The position numbers were made by a program, and so were the translations under genes. This document shows, piece by piece, positions 22,365-34,318 of a stretch of 64,000 nt of DNA; the stretch's first letter is position 1; every line of letters begins with the position of its first letter. The notes under the pieces are model-generated. The model was not told where the DNA came from. It saw nothing but the letters and a program-made list of their open reading frames with translations, and did no database searches. This DNA comes from Malania oleifera (lineage: Eukaryota > Streptophyta > Magnoliopsida > Santalales > Ximeniaceae), in assembly GCF_029873635.1 (NCBI RefSeq), contig NC_080418.1, positions 17,339,522 to 17,403,521 on the forward strand, written 5' to 3'.

Positions 22365-23087
22365 ATCTCCTCTTTTTTAATGATGACAAATAAGGAGCAA
22401 AATGAAGTACCCTTGATAAAACCCCTCTCACAATATGCATAAACATAAGAATAAACAATGTAAATCATGTTAAGCATATTGAGATTAAGACTTAAAATTT
22501 TTCAATTTATAGTCGTTTAAATTCAATTTTGATTAACTTTAAAAAATTAGTCGTTTAAGCTTAATTTTGATTAACTTTCAAAAATGTGTTCTATCTTATC
22601 ATAATCCTCCCCCTTTTGATTTAGAATTCATAAAGGTATTTTATAACATTTTGCTAAAAAATTTTGCCCCTTTTGACATCAGCAAAAGACTTAACAAAAA
22701 TCAGCATAAAAGTGTACTTATATATTTTGCTCAATATATTCCCATTGAAAATCCATATATATAAGCAACCATTGCAATTTTCTCAACCAGAAATTTTTCA
22801 TAGCCAATACTCTGTTTGCAAAGATATAACCATCAGCAGTATGTCACAACCATACATGAATCATCACACATGATTTTGCTATTAATCAGCAAACATTATC
22901 ATACATCCACCAGCATGCATTACCAATAGATAGAAATTTTCAAAATAAACATAAACAAAACAAGTACAATTAGATTGCAATAGCTTTTTCTCCGAAAAAT
23001 TAGCATTCCCTCATTTTGATTTAAGATTTTTTTGTTCAAAATTTTTCTTTTTTTTTTATCTAAAAAAAAATTTAACTGCACTATCTT
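22365..23087 (-). other. Non-coding interior of the minus-strand copia element
   Basis: Follows the purine tract of the 18430-22364 LTR. It is AT-rich with no recognisable coding domain. It contains several TCCCCCTTTTGATTTA-type blocks (near 22607), which on the minus strand are extra purine tracts, as seen between pol and the 3' LTR in SIRE-like elements. The same kind of sequence resumes at 30184 beyond the gypsy insertion. Confidence 0.5.
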
Positions 23088-23235
23088 CGTAGTGATCCTA
23101 AAAATAAAAAATAAAAATAATATTATTTAAATTCTTTTTCAAAAATTAAATTAAAATTAAAATTTTAAAAAAATTAATTAACTAATTAATTAAATAATTA
23201 TTATTAATTAAATAATATAATATAATATTATAATG

Positions 23236-23273
<38 letters not shown>

Positions 23274-25236
23274 CATATCCTGAAGGATCTTGGCGAAAGT
23301 AACAGCGCCCCCCCTTCTTCATCTCCTCGTCCCCTCTCTCCCACTCTCCTCAATCTCATTTCCGATATTTAGCCGATCGGAAATTCGAAAATACTGTTGG
23401 ACTCTATTCACCGCCACCAACACTTCTACTCTAGCGGATTTGTCATGGGAGCGATGTAGGCATATCTCCTGGGGTAAGGTCAATTCTCAAACTTACCTTA
23501 ATTTCTCTTAAACTATAAGCCCAATTAACAAATGGAAATTGCTAGGAGATTCGTGGGGAGATTCTCTACAATCTAGCCAGAACGAGTTTTCGAATTAAAG
23601 CTCCAAGGTACCAATCCTAAATCGGGGGTAAGTTTAATAATTTAGGTTTTATTAGGTTATTTAGGGTATTCAGAGTCTACGGAAATTTTAGGGAAAGTTA
23701 CTATAGGGATTGTGATGAGTAATGTAGTGAAGTTTAAATTTTAGGGTTTTAGGGGTTTTTGAACACTTAGGGCGTAGGCTGGGGTGTTATCTGATTTTTT
23801 AGGATTCAGGTAAGGGGATTAAGTTAAGTCAGTAATTTTATGAAATTTGAATCCATTTAATTGTTATGTTTATATAAATATATTTATCTATTTATTTATT
23901 TGGGAATTTAAAGGTTATTTTGAAAACCAGCCGTTCGAAATGAATTTTACAAACCTAGGATATATGGTATGGTATTTTTGAATAAAATGAACGGTGGAAA
24001 GCTTGTTTGTTTATATAGATATGTTAAAATGTGGAAAATTGTGTGGCGGATAATTTAATTTGTATGGATTATTGTATATTTGGATTTGAGATTTTGAAAT
24101 ACTAGATTATTTGAGAAATACTGGAATGGTTGTGAAAAATACTGGAACTGCTTGTGAAAAATGTAGGACTTTGATTTGACAGCCGAGGGCTAGGGTTTTA
24201 TTTAAACGACTTTGAGCCAGGTTGTGTTTTGTGGCCGGAGGCCAAGTTTTGGAATAACAGGGAATATATGTGAATTAATGTTTTAAACGATGATTTCTAT
24301 TATCTAAATTGCATGATATGCTTTAGGAATCCTGGGGACCAGTGTATTGTGAACAAGGTACCATTGCTAGAGATTTGTTATGTGGTCGTGTGCGCCCACA
24401 CCTGTGCTGAGAGGTGTAGGGTGGCCTTGTCCGATTTGCCTGCATAGGGTAAATGCATCCCCTAGGTGAAGGCAATCAGACCAGCAGTTGGAGCTGCATA
24501 GACCCGCGGAGTATGTTAGCAAAGAGTACAGATGACTATTGTCTAGGTGGATCCCCCAGGACAATAGTTCAACCTTCGGGCCGCACAACCCGTGCCATAG
24601 GAAAGTAAATTGCGTGTTTGTCACAGGGAGTGTCGTATATGCATATCTTTTAATTTGTGTGAATACGATTAATTACTAATATAACTTCGAGAGCTTACTA
24701 AGAAAGGTGAGTGCCCTGGTAGTAGTAGTGGTGCTAGAGTAGAGGGAAGCTACTTGTATGAGCAGGTAATCTTCCCTATCCTCGGCTAATTGTGTGCGTG
24801 AGTATAAAATAAGAATGTTTTCATAAATGCGTTTATCTGCTTAGTGAATTGGTTATTTTCTGTACACTAAATGCATGTTGGCCACACAGTAACATTAATT
24901 TAGTCTTTTCCTTACTAAGCTGTGTCTCACCCCTACTTTACAAACTATCTTTTCAGAAAATCATAGAGATCGGGTCTAGCGGGCTAGAGATGTAAATTTA
25001 TGTAGGTAGTGTGTAGATAGAGATTTTATTTTTGTTTAGTTTTATAGGATGTAATTATGTGAAAATAGATATATTTGTGTATAAAGATAGTTAGAACTCT
25101 GATAATGTAATTTGAAGATTTTATATTTTATTTTCGCTACATATATGTGTTTTATATTTGATGAATAAGGTATTAGGTACATTGACGTCACTAAAGTAGC
25201 ACTTTGGACCCCACGTGGCGAGTCAGGGTCGTTACA
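23088..25236 (+). repeat. 5' LTR of the second gypsy element (about 2.15 kb)
   Basis: Holds the TA repeat near 23245-23268, a CT-rich leader near 23310-23350, a middle block with 'gccgcacaacccgtgcc' near 24579, and a GTGTCTCACCCC block near 24923. It ends GGTCGTTACA. Confidence 0.9.
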
Positions 25237-25238
25237 AG

Positions 25239-25251
25239 TGGTATCAAAGCC
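25239..25251 (+). other. Primer-binding site of the second gypsy element
   Basis: TGGTATCAAAGCC, one change (G to A) from the standard methionine-tRNA site; two bases after the LTR end. Confidence 0.85.
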
Positions 25252-25689
25252 TAGGTTTGCTAGGTTCTGCAGACTTTGAGGTTTGATAATTACTAGAGTA
25301 TAGGTTGAGATAAGACAGGGATAGGAGTGGGTAGGTTAAGATGGGTTTTAGTCTGGAGCTTAGAGGCAGAAATCTATTGACGGACTTCTGTGATTTTTTG
25401 AATCAGTCGCGAGTTTCAAAAAACCATGGTAAATTCATCGATGGTTTCGTTTCTAGGTTGAGGGACTTGAACTCAAGAAATTTAGGTTGGAATGTTAGTA
25501 TGAGTGGGTATAGGTGTGAAGTTAATGTTGGGATGGAGATTCTTTTTTTTTTTTTTTTTACCTTAATGGTTTGTGATAGAATTGAAATATGAATTATTAA
25601 ATTAGATTCTATATATTATATCAATTTCATTATTCCATATTTGTATTCATTATGTCAAGGGTGAAATTTTTAAGTCGGGTTATATCCTA

Positions 25690-27515
25690 TTTACATACTG
25701 TCAGATAGTGTCATTGTATTATTTGATTTAGGTGTAACCCACTCGTTTGTATCTCCAAGATTTGTTAAATTATGTGGGTTAGAACCTCAATTGTTAGAGA
25801 CTGAGTTAGTAGTGGGCACACCGACAGGGTCAGTGTTAATATGTAGTAAGGTGATTAGGGATTATCCGGTAGAGATTTAGGGAAGAGTGCTGCCTACTAG
25901 TTTGATAGTCCTTGATATGCATGGTTTTGACATTTTTCTGGGTATGGACTGGCTAGCATCCAGTTACGCGAGCATTGACTATCGCAGGAAGGAGGTGGTA
26001 TTCAGACCTCCTGGGGAGTAGGAGTTTGTATTTGTTGGGTCGTGTGTACGTTTGGCACCACGGATCCTTCTGCTATTCAGGCGAAGATGTTACTTTTGGG
26101 GGGATGTCAGGGTTACCTTGCAGTGGTGAAGGAAGCGCCAAAAGAGGAACTCAAGTTGGAAAATATCCCATTAAAAGAAAAGAGTTCTCTGATGTTTTTC
26201 TGGAGGATTTACCGAGGTTGCCTCCTGATCGGGAGGGGGAATTTGCAATTGATCTGATCCCAAGGACAACACCAATCTCTAAAGCCCCATACAAAATGGC
26301 TCCAGTTGAACTAAAGGAGTTAAAGGAACAACTACAGGAACTTCTCGACAGGGGATTTATTAGACCGAGTGTATCGCCTTGGGGTGCACCGGTGTTTTTT
26401 GTGAAGAAGAATGATGGGTCTATGAGGATGTGCATCGACTACCAGGAGATTAATAAAATAACAGTGAAGAACGAGTATCCATTACCCCGAATTGACGACT
26501 TGTTTGATCAGTTTCAGGGTTTGCAGATTCTCTCTAAAATTGATCTGTGATTTGGATGTCATTAAATGAAGGTTAGATCAGATGATGTAGCGAAGACTGC
26601 TTTTCGGACTCGGTACAGCCATTACGAGTTCTTACTTATGCCGTTCGGGTTGACAAATGCTCCAATAGTATTTATAGAACTGATGAATAGGGTATTCCAT
26701 AAGTACTTAGACCAGTTTGTTATTGTGTTCATAGATGATATTTTGGTCTATTCGAGGAGCCCTGAGGAGCATGAAGCTCATCTGAGACTAGTGCTTCAGG
26801 TGCTCAGGGAAAAGAAGTTATTTACTAAACTTAAGAAATGTGAATTCTGGTTAGAGCAGGTTGCATTTCTGGGTCATGTGGTATCTAAGAAAGGGATTTC
26901 AGTGGATCTGAGCAAAGTAGAGGTTGTAGTTGATTGGGCAAGGCCGAAGAACGTGTAGGAAGTCAGAATTTTTCTAGACCTTGCCGGATACTACCGCCGA
27001 TTTGTCGAGGGGTTCTCCAGATTATTAGGGTCTTTGACATGACTCACGAGGAAGAATGTGAAGTTTGACTGGACCAACGAATGTGAGCAGAGCTTCTAAG
27101 AATTGAAGTAGCGTCTAGTCACTACCCCAGTGTTGACCCTTCCATCAGGTAAGGGTGGATTTGTAATTTACAGTGATGCATCGCAGTAGGGACTTGGTTG
27201 CGTTCTAATGCAACAAGGGAAAGTCATTGCGTATGCATCTTGTTAGTTGAAAGAGTACGAAAAGAACTATCTTGTGCACGACTTGGAGCTAGCAGTAATT
27301 GTGTTTGCGTTGAAGATCTTACGACACTACCTTTTTGGTGTAAGGTGTGAGATCTTTACTGACCATAAGAGTCTTAAGTATTTCTTCACCCAGAAAGTGT
27401 TGAATATGAGGCAGCACAGATGGCTCGAGTTGATAAAGGATTACGACTAAACCATTAGCTATCACCCAGGAAAGGCGAACGTGGTAGCTGATGCATTGAG
27501 CCGAAAATCTTGGGT
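25690..27515 (+). pseudogene. Protease, RT and RNase H of the second gypsy element
   Basis: The protease motif at 25725-25742 reads DLGVTHSF (active-site Ser changed to Leu), followed by [18 protein letters not shown] covers 26260-26958: [29 protein letters not shown] and an intact FIDDILVYS at 26728-26754. Stops at 26548-26550 and 26563-26565 fall where related elements have LRSGYHQ. Further stops at 26956-26958 and around 27097-27112 replace Gln codons (TAG for CAG), a C-to-T pattern typical of decay of methylated DNA. RNase H spans about 27120-27450 ([24 protein letters not shown]). In an intact element these convert RNA to DNA; here they are inactive. Confidence 0.92.
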
Positions 27516-27699
27516 ACATCAGCCTTAGAAGTTATGGCTTCTCACCATATCATGATGGACTTGGAGAGGTTGGTGTAGAATTGGTAGAAGGGAATCATCA
27601 GGCGTTCATTTCTAGTCTGGTGGTTCAACCGACATTACGGGATAGAATCAAAACAGCTCAGTTGAAAGATGATGAGTTGATGGAGATAGTAGAGAAGAT

Positions 27700-29037
27700 A
27701 CAGGATGAGTAGCACACTAGCTTTAATGTTGCTAAGGATGGGGTTCTCAGATTTCACACTTGATTATGAGTGCCAGATGACGCAAAGATAGAGAGGACGA
27801 TTCTGGCAGAAGCTCACCGCTCTCTTTATACTGTTCACCTGGGTAGCACGAAGATGTATAGAGACTTGCAAGAATCATTTTAGTGGAGTAACATGAAGAG
27901 GGAAATTGCTAAATTTGTGGGTCAATGCTTGACATGTCAGTAGGTGAAGGCAGAACACCAGAGGCCTGCAGGACCACTTCCACCACTGGACATGGACTTT
28001 GTGTCTAGATTGCCTTCAACGTTGCATGGGCAAAATGTCATATGGGTAATGGTTGACATATTGACGAAGACTGCCCATTTCATTCGGATTAGAATCGGTT
28101 ACTCGATGGATAAGCTGGCAGAACTTTATGTTCAGGAGATAGTCAGAATACATGGTGTGCCCGTGTCCATCGTTTCAGATCGGGATTTGTGGTTCACTTC
28201 CCGTTTCTGGAAGAGTTTGCAGGGAGCGTTGAGTTCTCAACTTGCTTTTAGTACTGCATTTCACCCTCAGATAGATGGACAGTCCGAACAAACCATTCAA
28301 ATTCTTGAAGATATGTTACGGACATGTGTGTTAGATTTTGGGGGCAATTGGATCTGATATCTACCGTTGATTGAGTTTGCATACAATAACAGTCACCACG
28401 CCAGCATTGGAATGACACCATATGAGGCTTTGTATGGTCGCCGGTGCCGATCTCCGTTGTACTGGGATGAAGGAGGCGAGCGGCAGATTTTGGGGCCAAA
28501 ACTTATTCAGTAGGCCTCTGCAAAGGTCGAGCTTATCAGGGAAAGGATTAAAGCAGCCCAGAGTCAGCAGAAGAGTTATGCGGATACTCGCCAACGAAAG
28601 CTAGAATTCAAGTAGGTGATATGATATTCTTGAGGATTGCTCCGATGAAGGGGGTGATGAGGTATGGAAAGAAGGGCAAGTTGAGCCCTAGATACATTGG
28701 GTCGTTCGAGATTCTGGAAAGGATTGGTTCAACGACATACAGGATAGCACTACCCCCAATGCTGTCTAGGATACACGACGTGTTCCCCGTGTCCATGTTG
28801 AGGAGATACGTTCCAAACCCCTCACATGTGATCAGTTACGAGTCGTTGGAGATCGGGGATACTCTAACATACGAGGAGGTACTAGTTCAGATTTTGGATT
28901 GGAAAATACAGGAACTGTGTACTAAGGATATACCGTTAGTGAAGGTGTTGTGGCGAAATCATGCAGTTGAGGAGACTTCATGGGAGTTAGAAACAAAAAT
29001 ACACCAGAAGTACCCGCAACTATTCAAAGAGGGCTAG
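27700..29037 (+). pseudogene. Integrase and chromodomain-like tail of the second gypsy element
   Basis: Zinc-finger remnants lie at 27830-27950 (CLTCQ, followed by a stop). The integrase core runs 27944-28357: first Asp in DMDFVSRLP, second in SIVSDRD, glutamate in DGQSEQTIQILEDML, so the DDE triad is complete, unlike the first element. After a stop at 28358 similarity continues (TPYEALYGRRCRSPLYWDE) with more stops at 28512 and 28612. From 28621 an open frame carries FLRIAPMKGVMRYGKKGKLS and a C-terminal YEEVLVQILDWKIQ..WELETKIHQKYPQLF, which matches the chromodomain-like tail of Tekay elements. That tail is thought to guide integration to heterochromatin. Confidence 0.92.
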
Positions 29038-29315
29038 TGCCAGATAGGTAAGGGTATGGTTGTATGTAGAGGGATTAGAGTGTTAGTTGTGTATAGTTTT
29101 ATTTATGGATAGTCTTTGGGAAATTTTGTTATAGTTATTGTAATTTCCCAAATGCAGTATTGTAACCACGGTATTCCTCCGCCATAAGTGAGGGTAGTTA
29201 ATAAACGCGGGACGGGGCCGCTATGTGAGTGGCTACCGACTCAACTATAGACAGGAGTACTAAGTTAAGAATGTGATTAGCAATAGTTAACAAATTTCAA
29301 GGACGAAATTTTTGT

Positions 29316-29328
29316 AAGGAGATGAGAA
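29316..29328 (+). other. Polypurine tract of the second gypsy element
   Basis: AAGGAGATGAGAA immediately before the 3' LTR start TGTAGTGATCC. Confidence 0.85.
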
Positions 29329-30183
29329 TGTAGTGATCCTAAAAAAAAAATTTAAAAATTTATTATTAAAAAAAAGTTTAAAAAATTAATTAAAATTAAA
29401 TTAACTAATTAATTAAATTATTATTATTAATTAAATAATATAATATAATAATAATATAATATTACAATGATATAAATATATATAATACATATCCTGAAGG
29501 ATCTTAGGATCCTTCAGGCGGAAGTAACAGCCCCCCCCCCCCTTTCTTCATCTCCTTGTCCCCTCTCACTCACTCTCCTCAATCTCGCTTCGATATTCGA
29601 CCGATCGGAAATACGAAAATATTGTTGGACTCTGAGAAATGTGAGTGCCTTGGTAGCAGTAGTGGTGAAAGAGTAGAGGGAAGTTACTTGTATGAGCGAG
29701 TAATCTTCCCTATCCATGACTAATTGTGTGTGTGAGTGTAAAATAAGAATGTTTTCATAAAAGTGCTTATCTGCTTAGTGAACTGGTTATTTTCTGTACA
29801 CTAAATGCATGTTGGCCACACATTGACATTAACTTAGTCTTTTCCTTACTGAACTGTGCCTCACCCCTACTTTACAAACTATCTTTTCAAGAAATCCTAG
29901 AGATAGGGTCTAGCGGACTAGAGGAGCCGAGCTAGAGGTGTAAATTTATGTAGGTAGTGTGTAGATAGAGATTTTATTTTTGTTTAGTTTTATAGGATAT
30001 AATTATGTGAAAATAGATATATTTGTGTATGAAGATAGTTAGAACTCTGATAATGTAATTTAAAGATTTTATATTTTATTTTCGCTGCGTATATGTGTTT
30101 TATATTTGATGAATAAGGTATCAGGTACACTGACGTCACTAAAGTAGCACTCTGGGCCCACGTGCAAGGTCAGGGTCGTTACA
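29329..30183 (+). repeat. 3' LTR of the second gypsy element, internally deleted (855 bp)
   Basis: Matches the 5' LTR up to GTTGGACTCT (about 29632) and again from GAGTGCCTTGG (about 29643) to the end. The roughly 1.3 kb between (about 23406-24703 in the 5' copy) is missing, including its middle block. The deletion is therefore post-insertion. Confidence 0.92.
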
Positions 30184-30942
30184 CTTCCAAAGATGATATA
30201 ATTATTTTAACATAATTTTCTATCATACTTTGGAGTAATGAAGTCATTTTAGATGTATTTTCATTTAAGAAAATATTCTATCAATCATTAGGTCATAGCC
30301 ATGATCCAACCAGTATAACAAGTCATTGTATTCATAAATCCATAAAAGTTTAAGCCAGGTATAAGATATTCTATTAAGTGTCTTCCCCTTAAGATTAAGT
30401 TCTCTTTCTTATTGCATTTTGCTTTACTATCTCCCCCTTTTTTTTTTTTTTTAGATCATTCATTTTGCATTTTTGTTCAAAATTCTCCTCATTTTTATCT
30501 TAACATAAGATCTCCATTTTTTCAAACTTTATTTAGCATTCAATTCTCCCAATCATGAAAAGAAGTCTTATCATTATTTGCATTTAACCAAAATTTTGAA
30601 GTCTAAAACGCTTTTATTGCAAATAGTTTCCATGCTAATCCAACAATGACTAACTCTTATAATCATTGGTTTTGGGTTTCCTATTTATCAGTTTGAGCGT
30701 TCATGGGAATTAGACCAATCCTTATATATGGGTCGAATTTTGCAAGGAAGACTTGCTGTGTTGTTATATGATGCACTATTTTTAAGACCTTCTAAATTTA
30801 ACCACCTCATTTGTTTTCTTTGCCTAATTTCCTTAAATTTAGCAACATCATATTAAGATTTGAGTGTTCGAGTGATTCGATGGAGTTGAGGAGATAAAGA
30901 GAAAAAGACCAAAAGATTGTATTTTTCATCGCAGGGTAAGGG
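30184..30942 (-). other. Continuation of the minus-strand copia interior
   Basis: AT-rich, with TCTCCCCCTTTTTTT near 30429 and TTCTCCTCATTTTTATC near 30482, the same style of minus-strand purine tract as at 22365-23087. No coding domain was seen. It ends at the TSD AAGGG of the next LTR. Confidence 0.45.
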
Positions 30943-31360
30943 TGTGATGACCCAAAAAAAAAATATATATATATATATATACAAGTAAAACATAGTAATA
31001 TAATATATGTATACGTTAACCGGTTATTTACTTCCACGTACTACCCTAGTATAATAATAAAATAATAAATATGGTCATCAAGGTAGCGTCATTACGAAAG
31101 TGTTTCTCTGTTAGGATCCTTGATTTCATATTTGATGCTTAAGAAAGACCTTACCTAAGCGAGTGCTTAGAAACCATTGCGGCTTAATCGCTCCCTAGAG
31201 GTCGGCCTGGTCAAAGTTGAATTTCATAGGATAAATGGAGTAGACACAGCTGGTGCGCATATATAAGTATATATATGAAATAATATTTTTGATCGGCATG
31301 CATTGTGTAAATATATAATATAAATAATTGTGAGTCAACCACTTAATTTCGCGCACCACT

Positions 31361-33781
31361 TGTAATAACCCAAAAAAAAATTAAAAAAAAAATTAATTAA
31401 AATTATTTATCAATTAATTAGTTAAACATTATTAAATTAATGTATTAAACAAACAAATAAAAAGAAATAGTATGAAAAAAATTATCAGTAATTATTAATT
31501 AATTAATTAGTTAATTAAATATTATTAAATTGAATTAATTAAGTTAAGTAAAATGGTGGCAATATATATATGAATATGTAAGGATAAGATATATATATAT
31601 ATATATATATATATAAGTATATGATATAATATGATATTATGTTAATGAATAAAGTAAAAGAAAAAAAAAGTTAAGAAAGCTGAGAAGCTTTCTTTCAAAG
31701 ATTTCTCTAGCATCTCTTCAGTAATCTCTCTCGTCTCATTCCTCCGTCTTCCTTCCCTCTCTTCTCATTTTCTCAGTAGATATTTGGCCGATTGGAAAAC
31801 AGAAGGTACCGTTGGGTTCTTAGCACCCCCACCAACATTTCTATTGGAGCGGATTTATCGTGAGAGCGGCATAGGCACCACTCCTGAGGAAAGGTATATT
31901 TCTTCTAAAGTTTTAATTTCTCCTTAAATATGCCGTTAAATCGATGATTAGATACCACCACGAGGTCCTAGTCATGATCATCATCATTTTGGCATGAGTA
32001 AGTTTTCAATTGGAATTTTCTAAGCCCCACTTCTAAGCGAGAGTGAGATTTGGAAAATTAGGTAAATTAGTTATATATGAGAGTATAATTATTTATTTGA
32101 AATTTATGAGTTTAGGAAATATTAAAATAATATTTATTTAGGTTTAATTTAATGGAATTAGGCATTTGATTCAGGGCTCGGATGAGCACCGCAGGCATCT
32201 TTTCGGGATCCTTGTTGGCGTAGTACAAGAAATCAGGTAAGAGAAAATATATATATTAAACCAGAATTTTTATGAATTTAATGGAAAATGAATTGTATTA
32301 TATATACGTGTATATGTTTCAGTATGAGTTTAATATGCCAACCATTTAAATTATATTTTTTCTGAGCTTAGGGCTGTTTATTAGGTATGTATATGCGAAA
32401 ATGAACTAATGAAAGTGAAAGATATTTTCAAAATAATCATCTAAGATAAAAAAGGTATATTTTGAGTATATGAATGCAGGTTGACTTATTTTACAGGAAA
32501 TATATATATATATGAATTTTACTACGAAAGTGTGGCATGAGTTAATAGGAATTTTATGTGGAAATATGTTATATGTATGAGATGCAGGATATACAAGAAA
32601 TGAACTAAGTACGAAAATGTTATATGAAATATGCTGCATCTAAGTGTTAATGCACCCATATAAAATAGCTGAAAGATGATGGATAAAACAGTTGAAGATG
32701 CTGAGTATGTAATGAAATGAAATGAAAATGGAAATGAATGAAACGAAAATGAAGTGTGAAATGTGAACATTGTAAAATGGGAAAGAATCACTTAAAGTGA
32801 AATGAAATGAAATGTTAAAGCTATGAATATGAACATATGTGAATGGTTGAATAATGACAGAAAGAATAATGTATTATGATATTAGAAGCATTTATGCTAA
32901 TAAAATATGTTACAACTAGGGTGGGCATACTCTTCGCCCGAGGGCTTGCTGAGAAAGGCGAGTGCGTTAGTAGTATCAAATGTAACAGTAAGCTAAATAA
33001 CGCACTAGGGCAGAGGGAACCTACTTGTATGGGCAGGTAAATTACCCCATCCTTGGGGCTTTCGTTGATAAACCATTATTTGAACTGTGCAAGTATGAGA
33101 TCAATCTAACACTAAAGGGCTGATATGCTTCAGTAGTGACGTTCGAGTTGTCAAATGTATCAAAGCAGAGGGGTGCTACTTGTATGAGCAGGTAATCACC
33201 CCTATCCTTAAGTAATCTCGTAGGTAAAATGTCTTACATGTGTTTTATTAGGATTAGAAAATGATTTCAGAAATTATGTTAACAATTTTCAAATGTTAAA
33301 TATTATATTACTATATAAACTCATGTTAGTCACGCACTGTTTTAATATATTGTTTCTTCCCTTACTGATATGTGTCTCACCCGAATATGAATTTATCTTT
33401 TTCAGGATTTCCTCGAGATCGAACTTAGAGAGCTCGAGATTTTATAATATTTTTGAAAAATAGAAAGAAAAAATGGTATATTTTTATGTTAATTTTGATA
33501 TGTATAAATTTATTATTTTTGTTTTATGTTTTAAGTTTTCTGAGATATGAATGGTTGAGAATACTGGTATTTGGGGATTATGTTTTAAAGACATGTATAT
33601 ATGTGATTACAGGTTGTGAATAGTTAATTTTAATTGTGGATAGGAATAGTAAACTCTGGTATTATATAATTGAGGATCATAGTTATGTTTTCCGCTGTGT
33701 ACATGATATTAGAATGTAGATTATCAGGTAAATGAATGGATTAGTAGTACTCCGAGCCCACGTAAAGGGTCGGGCGTTACA
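31361..33781 (+). mobile_element. Solo gypsy LTR (2.42 kb) with perfect TSD
   Basis: Starts TGTAATAACCC and ends GGTCGGGCGTTACA, flanked by CCACT on both sides (31356-31360 and 33782-33786). It has an early TA repeat, a CT-rich leader near 31690-31760 and a GTGTCTCACCC block near 33371, the plan of the other gypsy LTRs here. It has no PBS or coding region after the end, so it is a recombination remnant. Confidence 0.93.
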
Positions 33782-33921
33782 CCACTATATTATAATAAAT
33801 TTTATTGAAAGTTTATTCTCATTTCTAGTTTTTCACATACCATTTTAAGTAAATAATAAAATAACAATTATATAAATAATAATTTTTATTTAAAGCATAT
33901 ACCCACTCACGTATATTCTTC

Positions 33922-33961
<40 letters not shown>

Positions 33962-34318
33962 TTGCTTTATTAAAACTATCCATTCAATTATATGCTGAAT
34001 GGGAAGCGTGGCACCCTGAAGTTTTATTAATAGTAAGGATGAATATGTTTTAAATTGATTTTAGCACCATCATTTCTTTAATTAATTTGGGTAATTAATT
34101 AATTTTGGATAATGCCATTGACATAAAGGCAAGCATCCATCTACACATCAAATGAAAATATCAAACCCCATCCACCTTTGATTATTATTATTATTATTAT
34201 TATTAAATTATCTAACCTACAACTTGATAAGTACAACTTGTAAGAAACAGGATCGGCTCTTCACACCTAGGCGAATGATTTAATCAAGGATTCTTAATAT
34301 TTTATTTAATTTTTATTT

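Larger units (their letters stand above)
23088..30183 (+). mobile_element. Second decayed Ty3/gypsy element, gag deleted
   Basis: 5' LTR (23088-25236), PBS, protease to integrase, purine tract and 3' LTR (29329-30183). Both LTRs begin GTAGTGATCCTAAAAA (the first T is changed in the left copy) and end GGTCGTTACA. CTTC flanks both ends (23085-23088 and 30184-30187), an imperfect TSD. About 1 kb expected for gag is absent between the PBS and the protease, and the 3' LTR has lost some 1.3 kb. The element sits within the minus-strand copia sequence. Confidence 0.92.
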
